Below the pieces are notes generated by a model. The model was not told the DNA's origin and searched no databases. It saw nothing but the letters and a program-made list of their open reading frames with translations. A stretch of DNA of 64,000 bases from Neoceratodus forsteri (lineage: Eukaryota > Chordata > Ceratodontiformes > Ceratodontidae), in NCBI GenBank assembly GCA_016271365.2, contig CM057453.1, positions 1,090,141,001 to 1,090,205,000 on the forward strand, in the 5' to 3' direction. The position numbers and the translations under genes are program-made. This document shows positions 1 to 10,896 of the stretch, piece after piece (the stretch's first letter is position 1; the number at the start of each line of letters is the position of its first letter).

Positions 1-110
1 AGGTGTGCACACCTTGCCCTCTCCTCTTAGATGAATTCTAGGAATCTGTGGATGTGAACTACCATTAATAGGATTATGGTTACAGGTGAGTAACCTGTAT
101 ATCTGGCCTC
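1..110 (+). mobile_element. 3' end of a DIRS-type retrotransposon, cut by the window edge
   Basis: The first ~100 bases (GGTGTGCACACCTTGCCCT, then a tract ending in GGTTACAGGTGAG) resemble the sequence just after the recombinase stop in the larger DIRS copy at 46,737-46,860 and in the fragment at 60,775. This is inferred to be the post-coding and terminal-repeat zone of a plus-strand DIRS copy whose body lies to the left of the window. Confidence 0.5.
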
Positions 111-229
111 TACACTCTGAGTACATATCTCTTTAGTTCATGTTGTGGGGAAGGACAATACACTGGCATACTTTGGGGTCATGTCCCACACTAGTGGTCC
201 ATGAAACAAACTATGTTGTGGTTAGTTTT

Positions 230-510
230 CAGGTAGTGGGATGTTCCAGAGGTAGATCTTTTATTGCCTCATGGGAAAACAAGAAGATACCACGGTTCAG
301 TTGCAGAGCCCCCAGTGTCTGGGAACAATCCTGGAAGATGGTCCCAGTATGTACTTGGGGAAACAGTTTCCTTTATGCTTTCTTACACTTTCATTTGATA
401 CAGAAAGTATTTCTGAAAGTGAGGGTGCAACAGGTACCCATGATCCTGATAGCACCAGACTTGCCCAGGCAGCCGTGGCACTCCCTGTAACTCCAGATGT
501 CCAAAAGAAC
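230..510 (+). mobile_element. DIRS RNase H-region fragment
   Basis: Translation of this stretch gives IASWENKK..., then IQKVFLKVRVQQVPMILIAPD. It aligns by eye with FTSLENAKLRLFC and HNVLLKVRQDKARVILVAPD in the DIRS copy at 45,350-45,545. The match covers the end of the RT/RNase H polyprotein only. It is degenerate and short, so it is a relic and not a gene. Confidence 0.6.
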
Positions 511-1639
511 TCAAACTCTGCCTCAGTGTCATGTCCTTCTGACAGTGTCGGCGGCACAGTTGGTAGCATGCTCTCCTCTGGGGCTGGAAGATCAGGTGGT
601 CGTGGGTCCTATCCCCACACTAGGTACTAGGGGTAATACCCTTAACTGACACTGTTGTACAGTATGAGGGGGGTGCTGCACAGTTGAGGTGCTGTCCTTT
701 GAATGAGATGTTCAGCTGACGTCCCTTGTGCCCAACTCTGGTCACTGTCTAGGTGGAAGTAAAAGATCCCATGGCACTTGGTGATGAAGAGTAAGGGAGT
801 TCCTCCAGTATCCTGGCCAACATTCCCTCATCAATAAAACGGGTCCATGTAGCCCACCCCTCCAGGATGCACATGGAAACTAGCTATCACAGGTTAGTAT
901 ACTTTTCCTGGTCAAAAATGTTAAATACGCTCAATCTGGATTCCTGTTCAGCTGAGGATGCAACAATTTCATTAATATTGGATTATTTATTATGTTGAAG
1001 TCCCTGGGCTAAAGGCTGGCATCTTTAAAGGTGCATTTGTCAGTCATTGGCTGCCATTTCGGCATTTAGGTCCATGGTGTTCAGCAGAATATTTGTTTGC
1101 ACATCTATTGTTTAGGAGATTCTTTACAGGCATCTCATGTGAGCTGAACTGAGTCCTTACTCTGTTAATGACCTACCTCTTTGAACCTATGACCACAGCC
1201 TGGAAAACATCATTCATGGTGGTTGCTACATCAGCAGGGAGGTTCAAGGGGCTACAAGTCCTCTGCATTGAACCCTCATATTTGATTTCCTCATGAAAGA
1301 AGTGGTGTTAAGCAACAGTTCCGCACAAAGCTGGTGTCAGTATTCCACTTGAATCAGACTGTTGCCATGCTGCTGTATATCTCAAGGCTGCATGCTGTTA
1401 AAGAGGAAGAAAAATGTTGTACACTATCAGAAGGGTCTTTAGTTTTTACAAGTCTAGAACAGAGGACATTAGCAATAATAAATAATTGTTGGTCACATAT
1501 GGCGAGGTGTCAAATGAACACTCGACCGCTAAACAGGCCATATTGAGATGTACAGTATCTGCAATAAATTTCTGCTAGACCAAGACGGGGAGAGCATCCC
1601 CCACTCCGCTATGAATACTGCAGCATCATTGGCAGCTAG
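511..1639. other. Intron sequence, no gene seen
   Basis: No splice-bounded or family-like open frame is visible. The few short open frames have no recognisable domains. The sequence around 700-900 could be old repeat, but I cannot name it. Confidence 0.5.
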
Positions 1640-1850
1640 AAGTAAGTAAGTAAAAATGTATCTGTTTAGCACCCAATCCCAGAGGTTCTGATCGCTGTAC
1701 AGGCAGATGGGGGGAAAACATCAATAAAAGGCAGAAACAAATGACAATAAAACGAGTAACACAAAAATCATCAGTTAAGATAAAATAGTGCATCAGTTTT
1801 ATAGTTCTTAACTATAAATAGTCTTCATAAGCTTTTTTAAAAAGATGGGC
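1640..1850 (-). repeat. Unclassified LINE/SINE-like 3' tail
   Basis: A short AGTA repeat is followed by a tract with TGTTTAGCACCCAATCCC and GCTGTACA, the general form of vertebrate LINE or nonautonomous 3' tails in inverse orientation. No reading frame. The family is not determined. Confidence 0.3.
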
Positions 1851-1854
1851 CAAA

Positions 1855-2060
1855 TGATGTCAGAAAAAGATGGGCAAAGAAGGAAAGTGCCATTGGCAGA
1901 AATTTGTAATGCTGCTACCTGGTCCATAGTACACACATTAACATCTCACTGTTGCCTGGAACCAGGCTAAAGAGGATGCTAGAACTGGGAGTTATGTACT
2001 GTAGAACCTATTCCCAAAGCAATTGTAAAATCCTTCAACTCAGGGCACTGCTTGGAGTCT
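1855..2060 (+). mobile_element. DIRS recombinase C-terminal fragment, divergent family
   Basis: The stretch around 1,905-1,990 (AATGCTGCTACCTGGTCC and following) corresponds to the end of the DIRS tyrosine recombinase, where the intact form reads RAATW..., then a Tyr nucleophile. The same order is seen at 46,620-46,680. It is broken by stops. The family differs from the other copies. Confidence 0.5.
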
Positions 2061-2940
2061 GCATAAGTTTGGCTAGGCTGCTCAAATTAGTATAGTTAGA
2101 ATGATACAATGAAAAGCATATCAATATATTTTCTTCTTATGGATTAGAACAGCCAAAACAGCCAGCTAAATTAACCTCTCTCTGCCTTTCCTTATTCAGG
2201 ATAAGGAAATTACATTCTACAGAATAATTTTTGGGTGGCTATTACATCAGTCTTGCATGGTTAAATGTCATATGCAAAGGTTTTTAAAACTAAGAGGCAA
2301 CACTGTTCAAAAAAATTGCTATAAAAACTGTGTGTGTTCCAGGTTTTGTAACAAGTTAACAAATTCATACTTTTTTTAGTGTCTTTTTGTTGTGGTGCAT
2401 TTCTCCAAGGTTGCTGAGTCAGCAAGCCTCCAGGCTGGTGATGTCACTTGGGGTGCTACTCTACTCTGCCTGTTAGAAACTTCACTGCTGTTGGTCAGTG
2501 TCTGCTTTACAGTAATTTAGATTTAACTTATTGGGTCCGGTAGACGCCATATGACGTCGGAACCATCCTTTACAGAACCTGACCCAAAATGGCCACCAGG
2601 ACACAATGGGACCTTGTCTGCACTAATTCCTACTAGGAATGGATGTGTTAGCCCTGGTAAAAAGATCATTTTAAAGTGATATTGGAAGGTTCCCCAAATA
2701 CCTTCATCACATTGTATGCCATTGCCAGCCATGCTGCAGATGTTGAAACTGCACTTTGTTTTGTAAAAACACCTGTCATAGTCATTTCTTTGTTATGTTT
2801 TATCATCGAGTTGTTTCTAGCTGCCTTCAAGTTTCTCTGTGCGGCCATACCCCTAGAATGCTGTCATACAAGGGAGCTGTCAATGTTTTACATACAGCAA
2901 AAAGGAAGTCTGGATAATTTATAACGTTGACTTAAACATG
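2061..2940. other. Intron sequence, no gene seen
   Basis: Open frames here on both strands are short and have no recognisable domains. No repeat family could be named. Confidence 0.5.
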
Positions 2941-2944
2941 CCTT

Positions 2945-3330
2945 ACTCAGAAGTACCGTCTTGTATGTTGGTAGTGGTGAGCATCTAATATGTAAATGTT
3001 CATGGCAAAGCATTGTGGGTACAGTAAGAAGCTGATTTCTAAGTACCTTACTGTGAGGTGCAGTCTTGTATTTCTATAGTGGCAGCAACAATATAAGCTC
3101 TTGTATGTTTATTTTCAAAGCAAGGCATTGTGCATGCCGTATCTAGCTATAAGACTTCTTTCCTGAGTGATGTAGTCTCCTATTTCTGTAGTGAGCACAG
3201 AAATATACTAGCCTGTATACCAAGTTAGTGAGGCATTGTGGGTACAGTAAATAGCTGATTTGTGTCTTTCCTTAATCAAAGTGCAGTCTCCTATTTCTGT
3301 AGCGTTTACAGCAATAAAGTCTGCAGAAAG
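2945..3330. repeat. Minisatellite, about 3.5 units of 105-112 bp
   Basis: The landmark GTCTTGTAT or GTCTCCTATTTCTGTAG recurs at 2,958, 3,063, 3,175 and 3,286, spaced 105, 112 and 111 bases. Between them GCATTGTG followed by an ACAGTAA-like block also recurs. The last unit is partial. The open frame across it is a by-product. Confidence 0.8.
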
Positions 3331-3589
3331 ACTTCTGGAAATGTTTTTGTGATGCAGGAATTCCAAAAAGATAATTTTCCATTCTATGTTGATGTTCTTT
3401 CACTTTCACTTTTACTGCCTGATGGTGAAGTGACAGGTCCGAGAAGTGACGGCTCCTGTCAGAATGTGAGAGGGAGTAGTAATACATTCCTAGGATTATG
3501 TTTTGGGTTTGAATGGGTGGGTGTAAGTGGTTCTGGCATGTAATTATGGGGCAATAATTACATGGCTCAAAGGTATTTTCACTCAATCA

Positions 3590-4038
3590 AATCAGTACAG
3601 TTTTTCTACACATGTTATGATCTGGAGTAAAGAATACTGTAGCTGAGACGGAGTGTAAGTCAAGTAAAAAACTGCCAGGGAGAAAGCACTGGTCTGGCTA
3701 GTGTATTCAAAACTGCATTACTTCTCCCACCCCCATTTACCACTACAGAAAGTTATAGAGTTTGCAGATTTGACATCAGTGAGCTACTCTCCCTGACTTC
3801 TGTACAGGCTAAAATAATCAATATAAACTGTTTTTGTGCATTAGTAGCATTGAGAATGACGCAACTACAAACAGCTTTCAGATTCTTTCAACAGGCACTG
3901 TGCAAGAAATAAAAATCTTTACAGACCTCGGCAATGTGACATTCTCCCTAGCTTATGTATAGATGAAAGAGATTAGCACCCCAAATGGCATCATCAGGGT
4001 AGAGACATGCTAATTACCACAGGGAACAGAAAGTCTCA
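3590..4038. other. Intron sequence, no gene seen
   Basis: No coding or repeat signature was recognised between the minisatellite flank and the LINE 3' end. Confidence 0.45.
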
Positions 4039-5167
4039 GCATTAATCAATCAATCAACTTTATTCAACCAGGCATAAACACCATTGAGCAAGCTCATTTT
4101 CAAAGTGGTCCTGGACATTAATATAGTACAATACAATATATAGTTACAGATAAGGTAGCCAACAGTGTAGCAACATTGAACAGGTGTAGGTCAATATAGG
4201 TCTATAAATACAGGTCTAACATAGTTACATGCAACTACACTTCATAAAGGTTTACAGGAGTAAGAGGAGACAACAATCCTAGGCTGTCTCCACTAAGTAG
4301 AAGCTAGTACCTTTTTGACAATAAGTAAGGAGAAAGGGGAAAGAGAATAATAAAGATGAAAGGAGGGAGCGAGAGTGTGCTAGAAGAAGGGAATAGACTG
4401 AAGAAGACCAGGATTAGGGGAGATAAGCTAGTAAGTGCTGGATATCCCTTGCTAGGGGTGTGAGGCTGGCGAGATTCAGAGCATAGTATTTGAGGGAGGA
4501 ACCAGAGGCTAAGGGTTCATAGCCGTCTAAAACAGCTGCATGTTTCCTTCAGAAAATCCGCTATCAGAGCTTTGAATGTGAAAATACTTGGGAGTGAGGA
4601 AAGCTTTAATGAATTTTGCATAGCATTCCAAAGCAATGGGAGGGAAAAATTGATTGCTGCCGAGCCACAGATTATTTTCACTTTAGGAATCTGGAAACAA
4701 TGTATGGAGAAGCATCTCAAGCCATAAGATCCCTTGGTATGTTCAAAGAAACACGAAATGTATGCAGGGAGATTATCAGATAGTGCTCTAAAGGGCCAGA
4801 GGAGAACATTTCTTTTCCTCCTAGTTGAGAATGAGGGCCATCCCGAATCCTGGTATAATAGACAGTGATGAGTACAACAGGGTAGGTTAAAATAAATCTT
4901 AGGGCCCGGTGGTAAAGAATGTCAAGTTTGTTAAGCATCATTGAGGGGCAATGACTGTAGTGAAAGTCAGCATAGTCCAGTACGGGCAGGAATGTGGATT
5001 GTACTAGTCTTTCTAGCTTCTAAGGTAAGCAGATGTTTAATACGATAGAATAAGCCTAACCGCTGCCGTAGTTTCTTTGAGATTTCATTCAGGTGGCACA
5101 GAAAGTTAAGCTTATTATCCAACCAGAACCCTAGGTATTTAAAAGTATCAGCTATTTCAAGGGGTTC

Positions 5168-6078
5168 ATCTAAAACAGGGGTCCTCAAATGGTGAGGCAA
5201 GTCTCCTTGGGGAGGCCCCAACCTGTTCCAGGGGAGGCTCAAGCAAGTCTGAAAAAGTACTGTATTTAAATTTTGAGTTTTATATATTTTGTGTGAAGAG
5301 ATGATGCAAACTGAAAGAGGATAATAGTAAGTGAATTAAATGTATTTCCTGATAGGTGACAAGGGAAGGTGAATGAAAGGCTCATTTCAGGTGTACCTGG
5401 GGAAGGGTAGGGAGTGAATACATTTCAGAAGGTAACTGCAAAACAGTCAAGAAATACACAATGAACAATAGTGCAAACAAATATGAACAATAAACTAATA
5501 ATGAGTGGTGGTAGTTGATCAATTTGTAGCCTGATGGCAGAACAACCCAAATACAAGGGTTGAGCATAGAAGTGCTAACAGCAATAGCAGGAAGGAGCAA
5601 AGTAATCCCTGAGAAGTTGTTTAGGAGCAGGGAAGGATGGGGAGAGGCAAAGCATGTAGGAAGGTTATTTTGTACAGAGGAAACAGAGAAAGTAGTCTGA
5701 CCCATGAAGGTACTGCAACAAGGGGTAACAATGGTTCAAGAATGAAAATAGCAGAGTATGTTGGTTGGCCTGTTTGTGTGTGGGGGGTCTCAATAAGCTG
5801 AATAATAATATTTGTTTATTTATTTGTTATTCAGATAACACCTTTGAGCACAGGAGCTCATTTTCAAACGTTCCAAGTCAGTGTAAGACAAAGAACTGAA
5901 TGTGAGCCAAGTACTCAAAAGGGTTTCAATTTAGTCATGGTGTACTGCGCAAAGTACAGTATGTTATTTTTCTCTGGGGAGGCCCAAGATTATTTCAGTT
6001 TTTGAGGGAGGCTCAAAATCTTTTCCATGGATTTGGGGAGGCTCACTGTGACAAAGTCTGAGAACTATTGATCTAAAA
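5168..6078. mobile_element. Nonautonomous hAT element with 8-bp target duplications
   Basis: The 8-bp sequence ATCTAAAA stands at 5,168-5,175 and again at 6,071-6,078. Between them lie 895 bp starting CAGGGGTCCTCAAA and ending TCTGAGAACTATTG, an imperfect inverted pair of the hAT type. No transposase is seen; the open frame at 5,382-5,705 minus matches nothing I know. The element interrupts the LINE RT frame, so it is younger than that LINE. A LINE 3'-tail-like piece is found inside it. Confidence 0.88.
5808..5960 (-). repeat. LINE 3'-tail-like piece inside the hAT element
   Basis: TTTGTTTATTTATTTG is followed by GAGCACAGGAGCTCATTTTC, which parallels the tail of the surrounding LINE at 4,050-4,110 (GAGCAAGCTCATTTTCAAAG). 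It suggests that a second copy, or a SINE using the same tail, was carried in the hAT element. Confidence 0.45.
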
Positions 6079-7085
6079 GCATTAGGATCTGGGGGATATG
6101 TGTAGATCCGGAGGCAGACTTTGGTGAGAGAATCATGGCTTTAGTTTTTTTAGCGTTGAGGAGGAGTTTGTGTTTGAGGTTATACTGGAGAGTGGTGAAG
6201 TCTTGCTGTAGGTTCTCGTGGGCCAAGTCCAAGGATGAGTTTTGTAGTGTAGAGTACAGTATCATCTGCAAATAAGTGCACATTGGCTGTGCACAGATGC
6301 GAGTCCAGGTTATTGATAACGATTGCAAAGAGGATTGGTCCCAGGATGGAGCCTTGTGGGACACCTCGTAAAAGAGATTTTTGTGGAGACAGATCACCTA
6401 CAGCTTTGACTTGCTGTAACCTATTGGTTAGGTAGCCGGTGAACCATTTGATGGCAGAACTATTGAGACCGATATTACTCATTGCAGTAAGCATGATTTT
6501 ATGATCCACAATATCGAAGGCCTTACTAAGATCCAGGAAGAGGGCAAATGCATGCGTCTTAGAATCCAGGGTAATTTGCCAATCAGTAGTTACTTTTGCA
6601 AGGGCCGATACAGTGCTGTGTTTGGCTCTGAAGCCGAACTGAGCCGGGTTTAGCAAATTCTGCGAATCCAAATGTTCTTTAATTTGGACGTTGACAATTT
6701 TGTCAAGCAGTTTTGAGAGGATGGATAGAATAGAAATAGGTTGGTAATTGTTCAGATCACTCTGATCCCCAGATTTGAATAAGGGTAAGATGTGGGCAGT
6801 TTTCCACGACACAGGAAGTTCGCCCTGTTTCAGGGAGGTGTTGAATAAATGGGTAATGGGGGCGGTCAAGTAGAAATGGCAAAGTTTTAGGAAGTAAGGT
6901 TCGATACTGTCTGCACCGGCACTTTTTTTAGTGTCCAGAGACAGGAGGAGGTCCTCTACTTGTTTGAACATGACTATAAGGAAGCTGAAGGGGGGAGGGA
7001 TGCGGTTGGTTTGAGTTGAGGTTAGCAGTGGAGTCCCTTGGCGGGCTGAGTTTGTTGATGGGCGCGATGTCAAAGACATCTAGCA

Positions 7086-8195
7086 GTGTTGCTGAAGCAG
7101 ACTACACAATAAATGGCTATGAATGGTATGAAATGGTATATTTTCATATAAAACACTAGGCAGATACTGCTTTTATAACAATACTTAATGAATGATGCTG
7201 GCAGTTTAATTTCTGTAAATTTCATTGCACGTGATCTGTGATCTTAGGGCAGTCAGCAGCATTGTAAAATGTCTACTTTTTGATAAAGACCTGTATAAGC
7301 ATAACTGTTTTCATAAATGTGTATATTTGTGTGTATCTGGGTACTACAGCTTCACTTAATCAGGACTTGCGTGAAAACTAAATTACATGTTTGAATGTAC
7401 CTTTTTTGGCTTACATAATAAACATATTTAGGTAGTTAAGTTAGTTAAACATACCTAAGTAAGTTATATTAGAAGAAACGCTTTAGTTTAGTTTTGTTCA
7501 TGTGACAAAAATTGTTGTATTACAAAGTTTAAAAAAATTATGCATTTCAATAAAATCGCAATATAAGGACAGGCAAATAGGCATCATTATAATCACTCTG
7601 CTTAAGTTACAACAAGAGAAAGTGTGTAATAAGATGATTCGTCAAGTCATAATCACCCCCATCATAGATAATACTTTATTTATTTCATTAATCTTTATTA
7701 CACATGTTTTCACATCAGGACTACACACCAGAGAAAAGTTTTAGGAATTTCTTATCCTGGGATTGATTGCCCTCTGATAACCAGTCATTGTATTAATAAC
7801 CATCTACAGTTCAGAGTATTTCTCTGAACATTAAACCTTGGGCAAAACGAGGACATTTGTTAAGGTCTTCTTTTACATCCATACCACAACCACAGCGTAA
7901 AGACATATTATTATCTTGTAGATATATTGCCTTTAAGAAATTACTGCCATATAGCTCAAAAATCTATAACACGTGAAAAGTCTCCTGTCTGTCTGAGTCG
8001 ATGGAAGAAACAAGTAATATTCAAATTTGTGAATCTTCTTATTGAGTGCCAACCATGAATGTGTCTTTTGAGTGTTCTTCTATAGAATATATAATTGCTT
8101 GATCAAAGACACACAATTTGAGTTCATGTAAAGTATATCACAGAGGTTCAGTTGTTAGTAAAGATGTAGCCATAGCCAGAGTAAAACAACATATT
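7086..8195. other. AT-rich intron sequence, no gene seen
   Basis: The sequence is AT rich. The 80-residue open frame at 7,502-7,744 is Lys/Ile rich with no domain and no splice-site frame continuity with ZNF462. No repeat was identified. Confidence 0.5.
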
Positions 8196-8199
8196 TTAA

Positions 8200-9160
8200 G
8201 TGTTTGCTAACCATAATCCTCAGGGATCAGTCCTTGGACCCCTCTTGTTCAATGCCTATGTCTCTGACATAAGAAAGGGTATCAGGAGTGAGATGAGTCT
8301 CTTTGTGGATGACTCAAAACTGGGGGCGGTGGTGGATGGGGAGGAGGGGAGGGTGGCCCTACAGGGGGACCTGGAGGCTCTGGAAAGGTGGTCTAGAAAG
8401 TGGAAGCTGAGGTTTAATGCAGGGAAATGCAAGGTACTGCATCTGGGAGACTTGTAGGAGGGCAGCGGCCAAGGTCAACAGGATGCTGGGATGCATCGCT
8501 AGGGGGATCACCTCCAGGATGAGGGAAGTGATACTCCCGCTGTATAACTGCTTGGTGAGGCCACACCTCGAGTACTGCGTGCAGTTTTGGAGGCCACACT
8601 TAAAGAGGGACATTGAACTCCTGGAGAGGGTCAAGAGGAGGGCAGCCAAAATGATCTGGGGCTTGGGGACAGAACCTATGGGGAGAGGCTCGAAGAGCTA
8701 AATATGTACACATTGGAAGAGAGAAGGGACCTGGAGGACATGATAGAGGTCTTCAAGTACAAGAAGGGGTTAAATAGGAGAGAAGCAGTCAAGGTGCTCT
8801 GAAGGAAGGAGGGGGGGCAACTAGAGGGCATGGGTGGAAGCTGGAGCAGAGGAGATTCAGGAGAAAAAGGAGGAAGTGATACTTCACTGAGAGGGTGGTG
8901 GAGCCATGGAATGCACTGTGCAGGGGGCTGGTGGAGGCTGAGACGGTGGAGGGGTTCAAGAGGGGGTGGCACAGGTACAGGGAAAGGGTTCCGGATGCAA
9001 AGTCCTGTGCAGTGGGAATATCCGGGACTGGGTAGGGACAAGCCAGAGAGGACAAGAAGGGCAACAAGGTCAGCTCCCAGAGTGGGGGCTGACCAAATGA
9101 GCAGACACGAAAGACCGTTAGGCCTATTCTGCTGGCATTTTAGTATGTTAGTATAATGAA
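8200..9160 (+). mobile_element. CR1 LINE, 5'-truncated fragment
   Basis: Frames on the plus strand give QGSVLGPLLFNAYVSDI, an RT active-site region FVDD, then RPHLEYCVQFWRPHLKRDIE, MYTLEERRDLEDMIE and the C-terminal RKYFTERVVEPW block. These are the hallmarks of CR1 RT C-termini. A frameshift lies near 8,455 and more follow. The end near 9,110-9,155 has the CR1-like GACCGTTAGGCCTATTCTGC followed by short T/A-rich sequence. Confidence 0.85.
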
Positions 9161-10017
9161 GCGAATTTGTTATTCAAGTACATCTTTTTTCCTCAAATGT
9201 TAGGAACAGAGCTTTGTTATGTTCGGCACACCAGATAGCACCCAGGGTACTTGGCCTGTCATAAGAAAAATGGAGTAGGATACACATATCACTACCTTCA
9301 TAGGTGCTGCAAATTAGTAGTACATGCAAAAAAAAAAAAAAAAAGTGGTGCACACACCAGTAGAGATTAAATATAATTTTTTATTAAGCAGCAGGAAACA
9401 TGGAGCTAACTTGCCTATGTATTGCCTCTCAGTGTGAAGGTTTCCTCGGGAGCAGTCAGGGATGGTCTCGTGAAACATTTTTTTGTTGTTCTACTTGGTC
9501 TGCCACACAGCTCATCATATATCTCATGAATTAAATGTCAGGTATGATAACTCCCTAGTTATCTTAAGTCCAGGGAATATTTGCATAAAAAAATTGCTGC
9601 AATACCAAACATAATTTCATTAGCAATAGGAAGACTTGTAGCGCATATAACCTTAAGTGTTAAGCAATTCCATGCCTACACTCAGGTAGTTTTCTGTTGC
9701 AATTATAAGTTTTGTAGTTTGCTGATCAATACCTGGTATAATTATTTTCCTATGTAAGGTAACAGTGCATTAACTTAGAGTGCAGAAATTTAACCTCGTG
9801 TAAAAGTAGCAGAGTTGGATCACTCAAGTGGGTTGGAGGTTGACTGGTTGTTTCTTGGTGTGTGCAATTTTCACATTGTAGCCCTCATTTGGAAATGTAC
9901 AGCTCTTCCGAAGAAGGTTGATCACTAAGTTTTCATATCATTTCATAGCAGTGTGGCAGTCTTCGATGCTTCCTCTGGTGAAAAATCTATTGATTTAGTG
10001 CTTTTTTCCCTTTACAG
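9161..10017. other. Intron sequence before the first coding exon
   Basis: It contains an A-run at 9,329-9,346 and otherwise no repeat or coding signature. The last 20 bases are the pyrimidine tract and AG acceptor of the first coding exon. Confidence 0.5.
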
Positions 10018-10262
10018 AAACACTCCTGACTGCTCAAGATAATGGAGGCACTCCAGTGTGATGGGTGTGATTTCCGGGCGCAGTGCTATGATGACCTTAA
10101 AGCTCACATTCAGGATGTCCATACTGCTTTCTTGCAGCCCACAGATGTTGCGGAAGAAAATGGCGGGCAGCCTAGACCAGTTACCACAAATACCAGCAGC
10201 CAAGTGGAAGCAGGATTTTCCTCTGTGAAAGATGAATTTGGACCTGCTGAGGAAATGACTGG
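10018..10262 (+). CDS. ZNF462: ZNF462 first coding exon, with start codon and finger 1
   Basis: The exon follows a pyrimidine-rich acceptor ending in TTTACAG at 10,017. The ATG at 10,042 comes after 24 bases of 5' untranslated sequence and opens MEALQCDGCDFRAQ, matching the start of vertebrate ZNF462 as I know it. Residues 6-27 form a C2H2 finger (C6, C9, H22, H27), followed by a Ser/Glu-rich linker. Coding runs to GTGAGC at 10,263, giving 73 codons plus two bases. ZNF462 is a large nuclear multi-finger protein involved in chromatin organisation and transcription. Odd point: with a GT donor at 10,263 and the obvious acceptor at 10,896, the next exon is out of frame by one base. The family-like residue series resumes exactly if one G is removed, or if the weak acceptor ending at 10,903 is used. 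Gene identity is very sure; the exact 3' edge is not. Confidence 0.93.
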
Positions 10263-10896
10263 GTGAGCATGAAGTATAAAATTCAGAAAGTATATTTTTA
10301 ACTTGTTTTAAACATCAGAGGTGCTTTCCTGTATCAGGGCCACCTGTTTCCATGAAAACAGGATTAAAAGTAGAATTTTCCATTTATTCATACCACCTAG
10401 AGTCTCTTTTTACCAGATTTAAAACCATACTTGGTGTCACATTTGCCATAACCCCCCATTTTGCACCACATGTTAAGTGCAAAACATGGCAATTTGTACT
10501 GAATTTGAGAGGGAAAATGACAAAAAACAAACAGATTTTAAGATTTTCATTGCATGGAATATTATTATTAAAACAGAACATCAACAGCCCTACTGTATGT
10601 TGCAGTATCTCAGAAATCTCTGCTAGTTACTGTAGTGTTTTTTCATGGAGGTTAATGTTGGCCCCTCCAATGTGGAAGCAAAATGTGATGAGAGAAGATT
10701 GCTAAAAGAAGAGAAACTAATAAATGATGAGCTTGGTTGTGTGCTAATGATTTCAGTGTTATGAAGCTGGCATCTTATGTTTAAAGCGGATTTGTCAAAC
10801 ATATTGTAAAATGAAAACAACCAAAAAGATTAACGTGCATCATTCAGTATACTTAACCTAAGGAGTTTCTTGTTTCTCTTTCCTGTTTTCCTTTAG
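10263..10896 (+). other. Short intron between the first two coding exons
   Basis: A 634-bp intron with GTGAGC at its start and TTTCCTTTAG at its end. The open frame at 10,352-10,705 has no recognisable domain. See the finding on the one-base phase conflict at this junction. Confidence 0.8.

Larger units (their letters stand above)
4040..7085 (-). mobile_element. L2/CR1-group LINE, minus strand, split by a hAT insertion
   Basis: The minus-strand frame 7,079-6,180 encodes ~299 residues of non-LTR reverse transcriptase. It shows KSAGADSIEPYF, NNYQPISILSILSK, FGFRAKHSTVSALAK, FLDLSKAFDIVDH, RGVPQGSILGPILF and the catalytic FADD. The C-terminal part (TFKYLGFWLDNKLNF) lies at 5,167-5,050, on the far side of an inserted element. 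The 3' end near 4,040 carries a (GATT)n tail when read on the minus strand, typical of this LINE group. The 5' part with the endonuclease is absent, so the copy is 5' truncated, and frames shift near 6,250. L2 versus a close CR1-group relative cannot be settled by eye. Confidence 0.85.

Noticed and set aside
10261..10266. A GG donor at 10,262 to solve the frame conflict
   Set aside because: GG donors are not expected; a base-level indel or alternative acceptor is simpler, so it is left as an open question.
10352..10705. 117-residue open frame in the first coding intron
   Set aside because: No domain, no splice-frame link to ZNF462, and AT-rich composition like the intron.
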